A stretch of 64,000 nt of DNA from Salvelinus alpinus (taxonomy: Eukaryota; Chordata; Actinopteri; Salmoniformes; Salmonidae). The notes beneath the pieces are model-generated. The model ran no database searches, was not told where the DNA came from, and saw only the letters and a list, made by a program, of their open reading frames with translations. Within the stretch, counting starts at the first letter, position 1. Each line of letters opens with the position of its first letter. The translations under genes and the position numbers were made by a program. The stretch is taken from positions 16,478,572 to 16,542,571 of the forward strand of contig NC_092091.1 in NCBI RefSeq assembly GCF_045679555.1, read 5' to 3'. Below are positions 47,373-59,029 of this stretch, piece after piece.

Positions 47373-48769
47373 TCATAGCACTTGGTAGATGGGGTCATGG
47401 GACGGCTGTGGGCAGTTGGTCTGTGACGGCACGGGTGCCCCCGTTTCGCTCAGGATAGATCCCTCTTGTGGAGAGCACGGGCTACCCTCGGAACCCTCCT
47501 GGCCTGATAACACAGTGCACGCTGACGTGTCTGTAGAGATTCTCTCCACGATGTTGGAAAGACAATCCAGGCTGGAGATGACTGCTGCGTTCTTGTTGCT
47601 TCTGGCATCAGCTGTAACAGAGGTTTAAGGAAACATCAGTCAGAGACAATATAAACTAGTAACATTGTCTACATGTGTGTCAAAAAATGTCTGTCTTGGG
47701 TCTTGTGCATTAGGGTACTGAAGGAGAGCTGCTGAATAAAACGTACTTTAAAAACCGTATAAAAACCGTATAATAAAGGTCTAGGCCTAACAAGTCACAA
47801 TAATATAACACTTTAAAATAATAACTTACCATTTGTAGTCTCGGCGAAATAAGAGCTGTCATAGTTGCTTCGTCTTGCGGACGTGCACGCCGGGCCATTA
47901 TAGTCCATCTGGATAAAACATGAATAAATGCAATCTAAGAATTCGATCAATAAAATAACACATTGTGTGTTCTGACAGCTTTTGGAATGATATTGAATGA
48001 CATTAATATCTCAAACTATATCCCATCTCTTTTTTAACTTAGTATGTAACATTTTTTTTGTGTTGTACTATTTACCCCTTTTTCTCCACAATTTCGTGGT
48101 ATCCAATTGGTAGTTCCAAAATAATATAAGAAAATAAAATCGAATGGGCCTACTAAATGTATTTATATAGACCTGCAAATAGGTTTTATTGAATAAAAAC
48201 GACCGAATTCCAGTGGGGTCATGCCCATACACTGATGTCAAGATGCACCAACTCACCATTCCATCAGAGCAGTTGGACTGTGGACTGGATGCGTCAGAGT
48301 CCCCGCTATAGTGTTCCAACACAGGGTAGTAGTTCTCGCCGTCCTGGCCCCTGAGCAGAGATTGCAGAGACTCGATGTAGCTGATGGCATTTCTCAAGAT
48401 CTCCACCTTGGGAAGCCTCTGATTGGGGTTGTTCGACGTGCATCTCTTCAGGTTCTCGAAGGCGTCGTTGACCTTGCCCAGCCTCCTCCTCTCCCGCATA
48501 GTAGCAGCCTTCCTCCGGTCAGAGTTTGTGGTTTTCCTCTTGCAAGCTTTACATGCCCAGAGGAGGCACCTCCCGGCTTGGTGGTGCCCGCTCGGTGCCC
48601 TGATGTGCTCGTCTTCGTTGTAATGGTGGTCGTCTGGCTTGAGGAGACCAACATGGACTAACCGGGGGTCCAGGTCCTCGAAGAAATGCATGTCGCTGTT
48701 GTTGAAGCACGGGTCGTCATAAAAGTCATCAGCAGAAGTGACAGGGAACGAAATATCCGACAACTCCAT
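47373..48769 (-). CDS. myod1: myoblast determination protein 1 (MyoD)
   Basis: Nuclear bHLH transcription factor that commits cells to skeletal muscle and binds CANNTG with E proteins. Three coding exons on the - strand, 48769-48257, 47908-47830 and 47611-47373, with GT/AG borders and exact frame, give 276 residues. The start at 48769 (MELSDISFP) is the conserved one; the open frame runs further up, but only through a TTG. Domains: acidic activation region 1-60; His/Cys-rich region [18 protein letters not shown] (62-79); basic region and helix-loop-helix about 83-138 ([34 protein letters not shown]); C-terminal helix [14 protein letters not shown] in exon 3; terminus DPIYQVL. All features are intact. 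Salmonids keep several MyoD1 paralogues; which one this is cannot be told here. Confidence 0.97.
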
Positions 48770-49008
48770 CTCACTGTCAAATTCCAAGACCAGCCTTGTA
48801 ACGATTGTAATCCTGGCTCTGTATTTGTCACAAACGTTAGAGGTTACCAGAAACTTTAGGCAAAAAGTTGAACTGTAAAGGTATCCTTAGAGCAACCAAA
48901 AAACGTACAATTTGTATTCGTTTTTAGTGTAGGAATTTGGTTGTCTTTCTCAACCTGTATCCTAGTGCACCCCTTGGGTACCTGTTGCTGATGCTGTGGC
49001 TCAAACAA

Positions 49009-49082
49009 GCTTTTATCCCTGGTGTGAGAGTTAGGGGCGTGCTCTGCATTTCTGACAGCTCCCTGGATTGGCCAATGGTCAC
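49009..49082 (-). promoter_or_regulatory. myod1: myod1 core promoter
   Basis: On the - strand: a CCAAT box (ATTGGCCAATCC, dyad, 49064-49076), a GC-box-like CACGCCCC near 49035-49042, and a TATA-like GGATAAAAG at 49010-49018. This predicts transcription starting near 48985 and a 5' UTR of about 215 bp before the ATG at 48769. Position inferred from spacing. Confidence 0.6.
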
Positions 49083-49139
49083 GCGGAGTGTGTGCGCAGG
49101 GAGGGGTTTACAACTTCATGCTACTTAGTGTACAATTTC

Positions 49140-50105
49140 TCGTAACTGTCTCTATAATAACATGGAATAGGATTACTTTATTTTTCCAGAAGGAACTTCA
49201 GTAACAGCATAATATTCTAGTAATAGGACTACATAGAAGTATAATAATAATACAGCTATGCACCAACATATTAAAATTGAATCTGTAAATTACATTTATG
49301 AAAGTGAATTGATTCTAATTCATTGTTCATTAATATTAGAGCTTCCTAAAATATCAGTATGACTGTATTCAAAAGAATAATAAGTATCGAACTCTCTTTT
49401 AAATTCATATAGCCCATAACCTGTCTTAATCTTTAATTATGTTATTCACAAGTTTATCTAGTGTCCCTATACAATTTGTTTTCGAAGATGGAAGTTGGCC
49501 TAATGATATCACTAATTGTCATAATTTATAGCCCTCAAATATATTCATGATCCAATGTGCAGGCTGCTTTATAATTAATCAGGCAGACCTGTTTGTTTTA
49601 AATAAAATCTACTTTTCTAAATACGAAATGCTCTCATGGCTGTAACCTCTGTTATGATCTGAAGGGATTTTTTATTTGAATATACGGGCCTACTGGAGAA
49701 AAATAGGCCACGATAAGCCTGCTACTTGAAAACCCCAATGTATTGTTATTGGTATTTATTAGGATCCCCATTAGCATCTGCAAAAGCCTCATCTACTCTT
49801 CCTGGGTTCCACATGAAACATGACATAATACATAGTACATAACATGATCAGTCAAGGAGTGAAATACATACATTTAAAACGTCATACATAGCCGACAGTA
49901 CATATCAGTACATACACACAATATCTAGGTCTGGGTTAGGATCTCTAGATGGCGATAGTGAGTTGATTAAGCCAGTGATGACATCCCATGCAAAACTCCT
50001 GCAACAATCCAGAATCCTTCGACAGTCAGGAAATTGAAGTCACTACGAACACTTATATTACATTAAACACTATATGAGCCATATAGAACAAAGAGAGCTT
50101 AGAGT
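49140..50105. other. intergenic, with a repeat at about 49745-49960
   Basis: AT-rich with no coding signal. From 49745 the words TATTTATTAGGATCCCCATT and CTACTCTTCCTGGGTTCCA mark a dispersed repeat that is common in salmonids (family not certain). Confidence 0.5.
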
Positions 50106-51007
50106 TTTTTTTTCAAAACTTTATTTCAAAAGTAAGACATTGTTGTAACATTGTACTGTATGTGATGAAGAGGGATAGTGAATATTTCAACAGTATATTT
50201 AAAGGCAATATGTTTTGTGGACACAAAGTGTATGAATGAGACCATTCCCAAACAATATCCCTTAATCATCAACCCAGAATTTCTAACAAATCAGTGATCT
50301 CTTTGTAACATAGTGAATACAGAAATACAGAAATACTTCACATTATAAGCCACTTATCATAGTATACTGTGAGGATTGTCAATGCAGGAGTCATCCAGAA
50401 AAAACACCAGATATTACAGTATTTGAAGTGCTTTGCCTTCAACTTTGATTGTCGCATTGTTACGTCTCAATTCATCCAAAAGCACATTTAAGACATCAAG
50501 GCTCAACTTTGCTTACGGAATACATACATGATATACTGAGGCTGTGCCCTTTTAAATGCCCAGATCAAGTACATAATACATGTATTCTTCATTTTTGGTA
50601 GTCTCTAGAACTTAAAATATTGGATTCAAGACCTTCCACCCTCTCTAACATAACCCAACCTAATTGATGTTGGTTCAACATCAATATGTTGAACCAAACA
50701 TTTACAAAATAGGGAAGATATTCAAGCTTAGGAATTTGGAAGAAGTGCTATAGCTTGGTTCAGTTTACATTCTAGAATGAAGCTAGTTGTAACTAAGCCA
50801 TCCCCCCTTGTTTGTTCAGTTCAGAAATCATTTCCATAGAGGACTTTGGAGTGTCTTCTACAATACATTGGTCTTACTGACTAGCAATAACACAATATAG
50901 GTGCCCAGACAAAAAAAAACACAGACATGACAGGAAAGGCTTGTTTTGTGAGTCTAACTCACCAAGTAGGCTTCTTTAATGGAAACACACACTAGTGAGT
51001 GAGTGAT
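50106..51007 (-). terminator. 3' UTR and poly(A) site of the 51008-51310 exon
   Basis: On the - strand, AATAAA (50120-50125) is followed about 6 bp later by a run of nine A. This is a plausible end for a transcript whose stop codon is at 51008-51010, giving a 3' UTR of about 0.9 kb. Confidence 0.45.
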
Positions 51008-51310
51008 TCATCCACTGGAGACATTGGTCAACTCCTCCTGCAGCTGGTTGATTAGGTACTCCCCAAAGCCCCCCGAGCGGTCAATGGTGCAGCCCACTCT
51101 ACGGGCGTTGGTCAGGAGGTCTCCCAGCAGTTTGACGCGGGGCACCAGTGGCCCCAGGACGCGGCTCTTGACCACGCTGGCGGAGTGCGGGTCGCTGTGC
51201 TCCTTGGACAGCTGGCTGAGCTCCACCATCACAGCCATCTCCTCCTTCCACTGGCCCAGCATCAGCTCGAGGGCTGGGATCACTGCACACACCTCCTCAC
51301 AGCCTGGCCT
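51008..51310 (-). CDS. last coding exon of an unrecognised gene
   Basis: A splice acceptor CTCCCCCAG ends at 51311 on the - strand. The exon then reads 100 codons, starting RPGCEEVCAVIPALEL and ending INQLQEELTNVSSG, to a TGA at 51008-51010, with an intron in phase 0. High GC, strong codon structure and no stops in one frame make it a real exon. The composition is helical, with no Cys/His motif, and includes VPRVKLLGDLLTNARRVG. I do not recognise the family. Upstream exons should lie to the right on the - strand; I see none in 51311-64000, so the gene may continue past the window, with the repeats at 51-64 kb in its intron. Confidence 0.6.
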   Translation of the reverse strand, partial: RPGCEEVCAVIPALELMLGQWKEEMAVMVELSQLSKEHSDPHSASVVKSRVLGPLVPRVKLLGDLLTNARRVGCTIDRSGGFGEYLINQLQEELTNVSSG

Positions 51311-51384
51311 CTGGGGGAGAATGACAGCACACACACATACAGAGACGGCCATTAGAATGCACTGACTAAGTCGCTCTGCTAAAT

Positions 51385-51582
51385 CAGGGTTTCCCCAAAG
51401 TCGGTCCTGGGGCCCCACCGGGTGCACGTTGTGTTTTTTGCCCAAGCACTACACAGCCGATTCAAATAATTAAAGCTTGACGATGAGTTGGTTATTTGAA
51501 TCAGCTGTGTAGTGTTAGGGGCAAACACCAAAACGTGCACCCAGGGGGGGCCCCAGGACCGACTTTGAGAAACCTTGTGCTA
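51385..51582. repeat. palindromic MITE (CACTACACAGC family)
   Basis: The arms AGGGTTTCCCCAAAGTCGGT plus CCTGGGGCCCC and GGGGCCCCAGGACCGACTTT plus GAGAAACCTT are inverted. The inner arms AGCACTACACAGCCGATTCA and TGAATCAGCTGTGTAGTG also pair. Known pattern in salmonids. Confidence 0.85.
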
Positions 51583-51589
51583 ATAACCA

Positions 51590-52254
51590 AAATGTAGATG
51601 TTAGAACAGAAAAGCTTGCTTAATTGTCCCCCTTACTGAAGGATAACTATATATTTTTACTTTAATTCATTATTACACTACTTTAGTTTCTTAAAATCTG
51701 AAAACACTTGAATATAGCTCTCCTACTTTAACTATGATCTTTATGAAAATGAATCCATCCAAACTTTTATAAACACAGCGAAAAGCCTTTCAGACAACTT
51801 CTTTCCAAACTTCAACCAAAGTTGAAGAATTGGTTGCAGAATTGAATACAAATCGTAATAATATCAGAACTGATGAATAGACTTATTCAGGACACATCAT
51901 TTGCCCTCACAGATCAATGGATAACAAGGTGTCCCAAATTGCTGATGATGGACCCCTTAGCGGTCCCACTTGGGATCGATTTGACATGACTCGTAAAACT
52001 GGAGGAGGCAGAAAGAGGACACGGCACTAAAGTGTCAACGCCACCCCGTACATCTGGAAACACAATTAATGCCTCGTCCTTCCGCCTGCACATTCATCTC
52101 CCCAATTTTCCGGAACTCAGGGGAAATGTACACCCTGACAGGCAATAGGCCTGAGCCCCAGGAAAATCTCCAGGGTTAGAGTTTAACCCCACACCCCTCT
52201 TGGCCTCAGACGTCCCTATTCTGTCCACTTACAACCCCTTATCCTTAGCACTAA
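51590..52254. other. no gene recognised
   Basis: Spacer between two repeats, without supported frames or splice signals. Confidence 0.4.
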
Positions 52255-52995
52255 GCATAGATTTCCACACAACCATTTAATGCAAAATAATTACCTGACG
52301 CATAAAAAAAAGTCACGACAGGGCTTATGGAAACAGCAAATGTTGGTACAATTTTTTAATTATGCGAGAAATGGCGGTGGAAATGGCTTTATGCGCAAAT
52401 ATCGATATAATAAAGTAAACTTGGAGTCACATGATATGGGCCTACCACCACAACGTGGAAAAGCATGAGACGTTTATAGCCAGATTAAATCAATTATGAT
52501 GAACTTCACATGGTGGGTAAATGCACTGTGATCATGCACATTTCCAATAGTCCAAATATTGAGGGTAAGCTATTATTTGAATGCTGGTGACCGGTGCTTG
52601 GCTGCCAATTATCAAATAAAATGATCTTGCCCTTATTCATATCTCATCATATAACTAACCCCCTGTCCACTATCAGTGAGGGATATCTTGTCTTGAGAGC
52701 ATGTGTCAAAACCAGATTGTGCAAGTTTGCTATTTATCACAACAGTTGGTTGTGAAAACCATCGGTAAAGTTGAAATTGAGATGACCATCCAACTTATGT
52801 TTTTTATTCCGTACATGGGAACTTAACCCCAAAAGTAATTTATGTGCACTACTTCATCACGCACAGCCTTTTATCTGCCACAAGTCAGTTTGATGGAAAC
52901 TCACATCTGGTGGGAAAATGCGCTTATTGTTTTTATGCAGATTTTAGAATATCCGCATGAAAATCTGTGGCCAATTGAATGGAAACCGAGCTGGT
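52255..52995. mobile_element. non-autonomous DNA-element-like repeat, copy 2
   Basis: Same family as 14433-15135: shares ATTATGCGAGAAATGGCGGT, GGAAATGGCTTTATGCGC and AGTAAACTTGGAGTCACATG, and ends GAATGGAAACCGAG. No coding frame. Confidence 0.65.
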
Positions 52996-53214
52996 GTGCC
53001 AATTTATTTTGCCAGAAGGAAGACAGCATGCATGCATGACCCATGCCCTACTGCACTGCCTTAAGCTAGGAGGAACCCATCCCCTCTCCCCGGCAGTGGG
53101 CACACAGAATTAGAATGAGTAGAACAGGCATCCCCATTCAGGTCAACTATGCCATAATGGGTGGACTGGTGGTTCATTATATTTCTATGAGCGGGCAGCT
53201 CTACACTGTAAAAC

Positions 53215-53575
53215 TTTTCCCTATAAATTGACAGCAATATACTAGCACCACAGTTGCCAGTTTAATACTGTACTTTTGCTTCACAGCAGTGATGCTGTAA
53301 TATCGTTTACAGTACCATTTTCCTTACTGTAAAAATTATTACAGCATTCTTGCTGTAAATTTACAGCAAGGATGCTGTAATACAGTATGTCACATATTAC
53401 AGCATCCATGTGGTAAATTTACAGCAGGGATGCTGTAATATGTTTTAGAGTAAGGAAAAATCATACTGTAAACTAAATTACAGCATCACTGCTGTAAAGC
53501 AAAATTACAGTATTAAACTGGCAACTGTGGTGCCAGTATAATGCTGTAAATTTACAGGGAAATACCTACAGTAAT
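53215..53575. repeat. long palindrome built of TTACAGCAT words
   Basis: Outer arms CCACAGTTGCCAGTTTAATA and TATTAAACTGGCAACTGTGG are exact complements. Inside, GCTGTAAATTTACAGC and GATGCTGTAATA/TATTACAGCATC recur several times. This is a MITE-like element of about 360 bp with nested short palindromes. Confidence 0.88.
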
Positions 53576-54011
53576 ATACAATTATTTTACAGTAGTAAGC
53601 AGCATTGCAGGTTGTCTTTTGAAGACAGCTCCCTGAAATGTAATATTGTAAGAAAAACAATGTGTACAAATATATATATTTATTCAAATTCAAAACATGA
53701 ATTTCACATGAATTGCACTTTAACCACAAAGAACAACATTTGAAAAGAGCAACATTACAACTCCAGATAGGGGAGAGAAAGACAGAGAGATACAGTGATA
53801 AGAACATTGACAAATACTGGCCAATAATGTACTTCATCATATACAAACCAAGACATCAGAATAGGTCATTCTTGAAAATTCAGGATTATGTAAGAAAAAA
53901 ATAAACTCTTAAAATTTTTAAAAATAATAATAATCGGAAAACAGTTGAACAGGGAGACATTTTTACAAAAAACTATAACAAGAACTGCTTGCCTGCCTGT
54001 CTTTGAGAGAG

Positions 54012-54012
<1 letters not shown>

Positions 54013-54043
<31 letters not shown>

Positions 54044-54044
54044 T
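54013..54044. repeat. (GA)n microsatellite
   Basis: GAGA tract of about 30 bp followed by TCGAGAGAGG. Confidence 0.9.
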
Positions 54045-54356
54045 CGAGAGAGGAAGGGGCTGAGAAGCACAGGCTCCGGGATGGTGCAAGCAGATCATTT
54101 AATGACCCAACCCGCATGGCAAGATTTCTGAGAGAATGAGAGATGCAAACAAGTCTCAAATAAATCTCGGTGGCGTGCAGATTATCAACCCAATCTTTGA
54201 AACTCTGATCTTCCTTAGCTCTGATACGTCAACTAGAACAAACATAGAAATAGAAAGAATAGAAAGAGAGAGATTGCTATTACTATCACTACTACTATTA
54301 CTATCACTGAAAAAAAAATAAAGTTTGTGTTCATCAGGTGTGTTTATGTATTATGT

Positions 54357-56190
54357 TTATGTACATACATGTTGGGAGTTTTTCCACTCAAACTCGTTCA
54401 GGTCTGCGAGAAAGTGTGTAACATGTGGGTCAATAGGCAATGGCTTCCTCTGAACGACCTTTCCGGTCTTGCGGGTCACTCCTGCTTTCGCTGTGCATTT
54501 GGTTCCTTCAGGGTTTATTCGAACCAGGAACCTGCATAACCCAACATAAACTATATTAAATCAGTTGAGGCATTGAATTAATAACAATAAGAAATATCAT
54601 TGCAATGTAACTAACAAATGCTAAATGTAAGTGTTGGATCAATGACTGTTCAATGCTTACCTCTGTATCAGCTCCAAGGTTGCAGAGGCCGGCTCCTGGT
54701 ATTCTATGTTAAAAACATAGAAAATGCTGAAGATGACAGAGAGGGCAGCAGCAAAGTTGGACTCACTGTCCAAAACACAGACCACTCTTCCCTCGATCGA
54801 CACCATCCATTTTGAGGAACCCAATAGAGTATTTCCTGAAATACACAAAAGTAAGGGTGTTAGTGTATACTTACTAGATACCTCCAGATAGCTACCAGAA
54901 TAATATATATATATTCCACCTTAAATCACATAAATGTATTACCAAGCATGATCAGCCTTCGTGTGTCTGGCAAAGAAATATGCGCCTCGACATCAACCTG
55001 AGTTGCAGGGACCTAAAAATCACAAAACATACATATAAAAAATATTAAAATCATGTGTAATAGTACAATATAAACACCATTAACCAGATAAACTTTCTAG
55101 GTCTAAAAACACTATTCCTTACATCTGCCAAGAGGAGCAGAGATTCGTCCTTCTCTTTGAAGTGGGTCATCAACAAAAGAATGGCAGCAGTGGCTGTTAC
55201 ATGTAACCGTTGATTTCATTCAGCAGGCACAGGTTCTGTCTCCTGAACTTGGTCCCTTGGCTTTTAAAAAAGTTGACAATTCTCTTACCCTTGTTCAGGA
55301 GAGCTCGAGTCAGGCAACTGTCAATCACGATGCCATTGAGGGTATTGAAGTGGTCGCAGAGCCATAACTTGGTGAAAAAGGATGTCCTATCCATTGTTAC
55401 AGATCCTATCCATTCTTCATTTTCTTTTAAGAAAAAATAAGAAAAAAAACTATTAGGCTATGCTCTGCACTCCATACCAGCACAAGAGGACAAACAAACA
55501 ATTTACATAAACATTTGTATATTTTTGTACTTTATATGTATTTTTGTCATTTCCGTCCCTTTTATTGCATATGCTTCGCATCATCAAAGCATAAACCATT
55601 TATTTTGAGGGCAAACAAACTAACTATTTACAGAACCTTTTTAACCTTGTGTGTGTTTACACTCTTAGAAAAAGAGGTTTCCAAAAGGGTTCTTTGGCTG
55701 TCCCCATAGGAGAACCCTTTGAAGATCTCTTTTTGATTCCAGGTACATGTATAACCCTTTTTTGGTTCCAGGTAGAACCCCTTTGGGTACCATGTAGAAC
55801 CATCTGTGGAAAGGGTTCTACATGGAACCCAGAAGAGTTCTACCTGGAACCAAAAGGGTTATACATGAACCTGGAATCAAAAAGGGATCTTCAAAGAGGT
55901 CTCCTATGGGGACAGCCAAATAACCAATATAGGTTCTAGATAGCACCTTTTTTCATAACAATTACATAAATATGTTACATTTATCAAATCAAGAGCTCAC
56001 CTCTTTGGTTGAAGAACTGAAGCAATTCCCGGCACTATATTGGCGTCAAGTGATAATTTATATCCTCCGGCTGAACATAGTCAAGGTCATTAATTTTCTC
56101 CATTAACATGCTCCAACAAAGAGCTCACCATCTCGGTCTCCAACTCGGTCAATTGGTGTTTAATTGCATCTTGAAGACCCTCCATGCCTC
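54357..56190 (-). pseudogene. multi-exon relic of a fish SAMD3-like/uncharacterised gene
   Basis: Exons on the - strand, with GT/AG borders and matching phases: about 56185-56130 (MEGLQDAIKHQLTELE), about 56075-56001 (KINDLDYVQPEDINYHLTPI, stop, CRELLQFFNQR), 55423-55123 (NEEWIGSVTMDRTSFFTKLW ... NFFKSQGTKFRRQNL ... MTHFKEKDESLLLLAD), 55012-54943 (VPATQVDVEAHISLPDTRRL), 54835-54661 (WMVSIEGRVVCVLD, FYVFNIEYQEPASATLELIQ) and 54531-54357 (RINPEGTKCTAKAGV ... stop). A TAG at 56035-56037 and a one-base frameshift near 55199-55201 break it. The pattern matches expanded fish proteins often annotated as SAMD3-like. The family name is from memory and uncertain; the ancestral coding structure is well supported. 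Confidence 0.65.
55655..55950. repeat. palindromic MITE (same family as 10094-10372)
   Basis: Left arm ACTCTTAGAAAAAGAGGTTT ... GGGTTCTTTGGCTGTCCCCA; right arm TGGGGACAGCCAAATAACC ... AGGTTCTAGATAGCACCTTT. Nearly full-length hairpin, about 295 bp, inside an intron of the SAMD3-like relic. Confidence 0.85.
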
Positions 56191-56303
56191 CACTGGTTTA
56201 AGGAGAAGACTGCGTGATGCAGGGAAACAACAGAGAAATCTAACACTTTACAAACTGGTAGTGGGTAATAATTACTCAGACTATCTTCATTAACACACAC
56301 ATA

Positions 56304-57511
<1,208 letters not shown>

Positions 57512-58017
57512 TGTCAGGTTTTGGCCAAGACTGTTCGGGTTTTGGTCACTAGATGTCCCCATTGCACCTTTTTTGTACCTTTTGTTTTTCTTGCTCTAAT
57601 TATTGTTTGCACCTGTTGGTCATTCCCTTGTTAGTATTTAAACCCTGTGTGTTCCTCAGTTCCTTGCTCAGTGTTTGTAAGTTAGCACCCAGCCTCAGCC
57701 CAAGCCTTGTTCTTTACAGATATTTATTTTATTGGATTTTCCAGAGGTTCTCTGGTTTAGTTCTTGTGTATATTTTGAGTAGTCTTTTGAGGTTTGTTTT
57801 TTCCCTGCTGTTTTTACCACTTTGTGGAGTTTCTTTTGCATTTTGGAGGATTTCCATTTTGTGCCTCTTGGCTTTATTTTTGGACATTGTGGATTTAGTT
57901 TCTTTGCCTGAAGATTTTGTTCTTTAATTAAACCACCATCTCTAGTACTGCTGTGTCTGCCTCATCTTCTGGGTTCTGACGATTATTAGTGACTGTTTCT
58001 CGCACCGGGTCCTGACA
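57512..58017 (+). repeat. LTR, left (506 bp)
   Basis: TGTCAGG at 57512 and CCTGACA ending at 58017 form the terminal inverted repeat. TATTTAAA at 57635-57642 is a TATA-like element, predicting a transcript start near 57666 (GCTCAGTGTTT). A downstream ATTAAA near 57928 could serve as poly(A) signal. A 124-codon frame through it is incidental. Confidence 0.92.
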
Positions 58018-58018
58018 G

Positions 58019-58029
58019 AAACACTGAGC
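58019..58029 (+). promoter_or_regulatory. primer-binding region for self-primed reverse transcription
   Basis: AAACACTGAGC, one base after the LTR end. It is the exact reverse complement of GCTCAGTGTTT at 57666-57676, the predicted 5' end of the RNA. It does not begin with TGG, as tRNA-primed sites do. In Tf1 and related Sushi-type elements the first 11 or so bases of the RNA fold back onto such a site and, after cleavage, prime DNA synthesis. Confidence 0.7.
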
Positions 58030-58036
58030 CATTATA

Positions 58037-59029
58037 ATGAACCCAGAGGCAGCCAGTACCCAGGATCTTTTTTCCATGCTGTCCCACCACGAGGGGACTG
58101 TCCAACGCCACGAAGCTGCTCTGGTTCAGCAAGAGGCCTTAATGGCTAGACATTCTCAACTTCTGTCAGAGATGCTGACTTCCATAAAGCAGATTTCGGA
58201 TCGACTTTCCCCGGCAACCGCTTCTGCTCCAGTTCATCAGATTCAAGTGCCCCTGGCAGTTAACCCCCTGGCTGAACCTCGTCTACCGCCTCCCCAACGG
58301 TTCTCAGGGGATCCGAGTGTTTGTAAGGGGTTTTTCACCCAATGTTCTCTCTCCTTTGAGCTGCAACCATCGTCGTTTCCCACCGACCGGTCCAAGATAG
58401 CATATATCATCACCCTGCTGTCGGAAAAAGCCCTAGCCTGGGCTACTGATGTGTGGGATGCCCAAAGTCCCTGCTGTGCCAGCTACTCTACCTTTGTTGA
58501 AGAATTCAAGCGAGTGTTTCAAGGTCCTACCAACGGCCCTGACTCAGCCAAACAGCTCCTGACTCTCCGCCAAGGTCGGCGCAGCGTGACGGACTATGCC
58601 ATCCAGTTCCGCACTGTGGCAGCAGCAAGTGGCTGGAACGACGAGGCGCTCACAGTGTGTTTTTTGAAGGGTCTTTCTGACACCATCCAAGATGAACTGG
58701 CCACTCGGGAACCACCGGACAACCTCGAGTCCCTTATCAAGTTGGCTTCACGCATAGACCAGCGTCTGAGAGAGAGAGAACTCAACCGTAGACCGCTCAC
58801 CCTAGCTCCTATCGGTTCCAGCTCCGAGTCTCCACCTTTATCCTCGCTGGCTCCACCAGAACCCATGCAGGTTGGACGCATCTCCCAGGCTGAGAGAGAC
58901 CGCCGGATGAGGGAGCGATGCTGTCTATATGTTATATTGTTATATTGCGGCAAACCGGGCCATTTCCGCTCCACGTGTCCCGGGCTCCAGGGAAACGCAC
59001 TCTCCCGTGCAGGCCTGGGAGGACTGTAA
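58037..59029 (+). CDS. gag: Gag polyprotein, unit 1 (330 aa)
   Basis: Structural protein forming the retrotransposon particle. It starts [13 protein letters not shown], then an N-terminal coiled coil (about 15-55), the capsid-like core [18 protein letters not shown] ... EEFKRVFQ (about 85-160) and [16 protein letters not shown]. Near residue 295-315 is a zinc knuckle, [19 protein letters not shown]: the usual CxxC spacing is stretched to Cx7C by a TA-rich 15-base insertion at about 58925-58945, so zinc binding may be lost. The gag frame ends at TAA 59027-59029; pol is read in the -1 frame through the slippery site at 58990. Confidence 0.9.
   Translation: MNPEAASTQDLFSMLSHHEGTVQRHEAALVQQEALMARHSQLLSEMLTSIKQISDRLSPATASAPVHQIQVPLAVNPLAEPRLPPPQRFSGDPSVCKGFFTQCSLSFELQPSSFPTDRSKIAYIITLLSEKALAWATDVWDAQSPCCASYSTFVEEFKRVFQGPTNGPDSAKQLLTLRQGRRSVTDYAIQFRTVAAASGWNDEALTVCFLKGLSDTIQDELATREPPDNLESLIKLASRIDQRLRERELNRRPLTLAPIGSSSESPPLSSLAPPEPMQVGRISQAERDRRMRERCCLYVILLYCGKPGHFRSTCPGLQGNALSRAGLGGL
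58990..59023 (+). promoter_or_regulatory. -1 programmed frameshift signal (G_GGA_AAC) with stem
   Basis: GGGAAAC at 58990-58996 sits exactly in phase with gag (G|GGA|AAC, Gln-Gly-Asn). Four bases later TCTCCC (59001-59006) can pair with GGGAGG (59017-59022) around a 10-base loop. Slipping back one base changes frame to the one that continues without stop into the protease. The same heptamer is used by the Sushi-derived mammalian gene PEG10. Confidence 0.75.

Noticed and set aside
48770-48787. Upstream extension of myod1 by six codons
   Set aside because: The codon there is TTG, not ATG; the conserved MyoD start MELSDI is at 48769.
57553-57927. 124-codon ORF in the LTR, repeated at 62387-62761
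   Set aside because: Hydrophobic frame through LTR regulatory sequence; duplicated only because the LTR is. No known LTR-encoded protein in this group.
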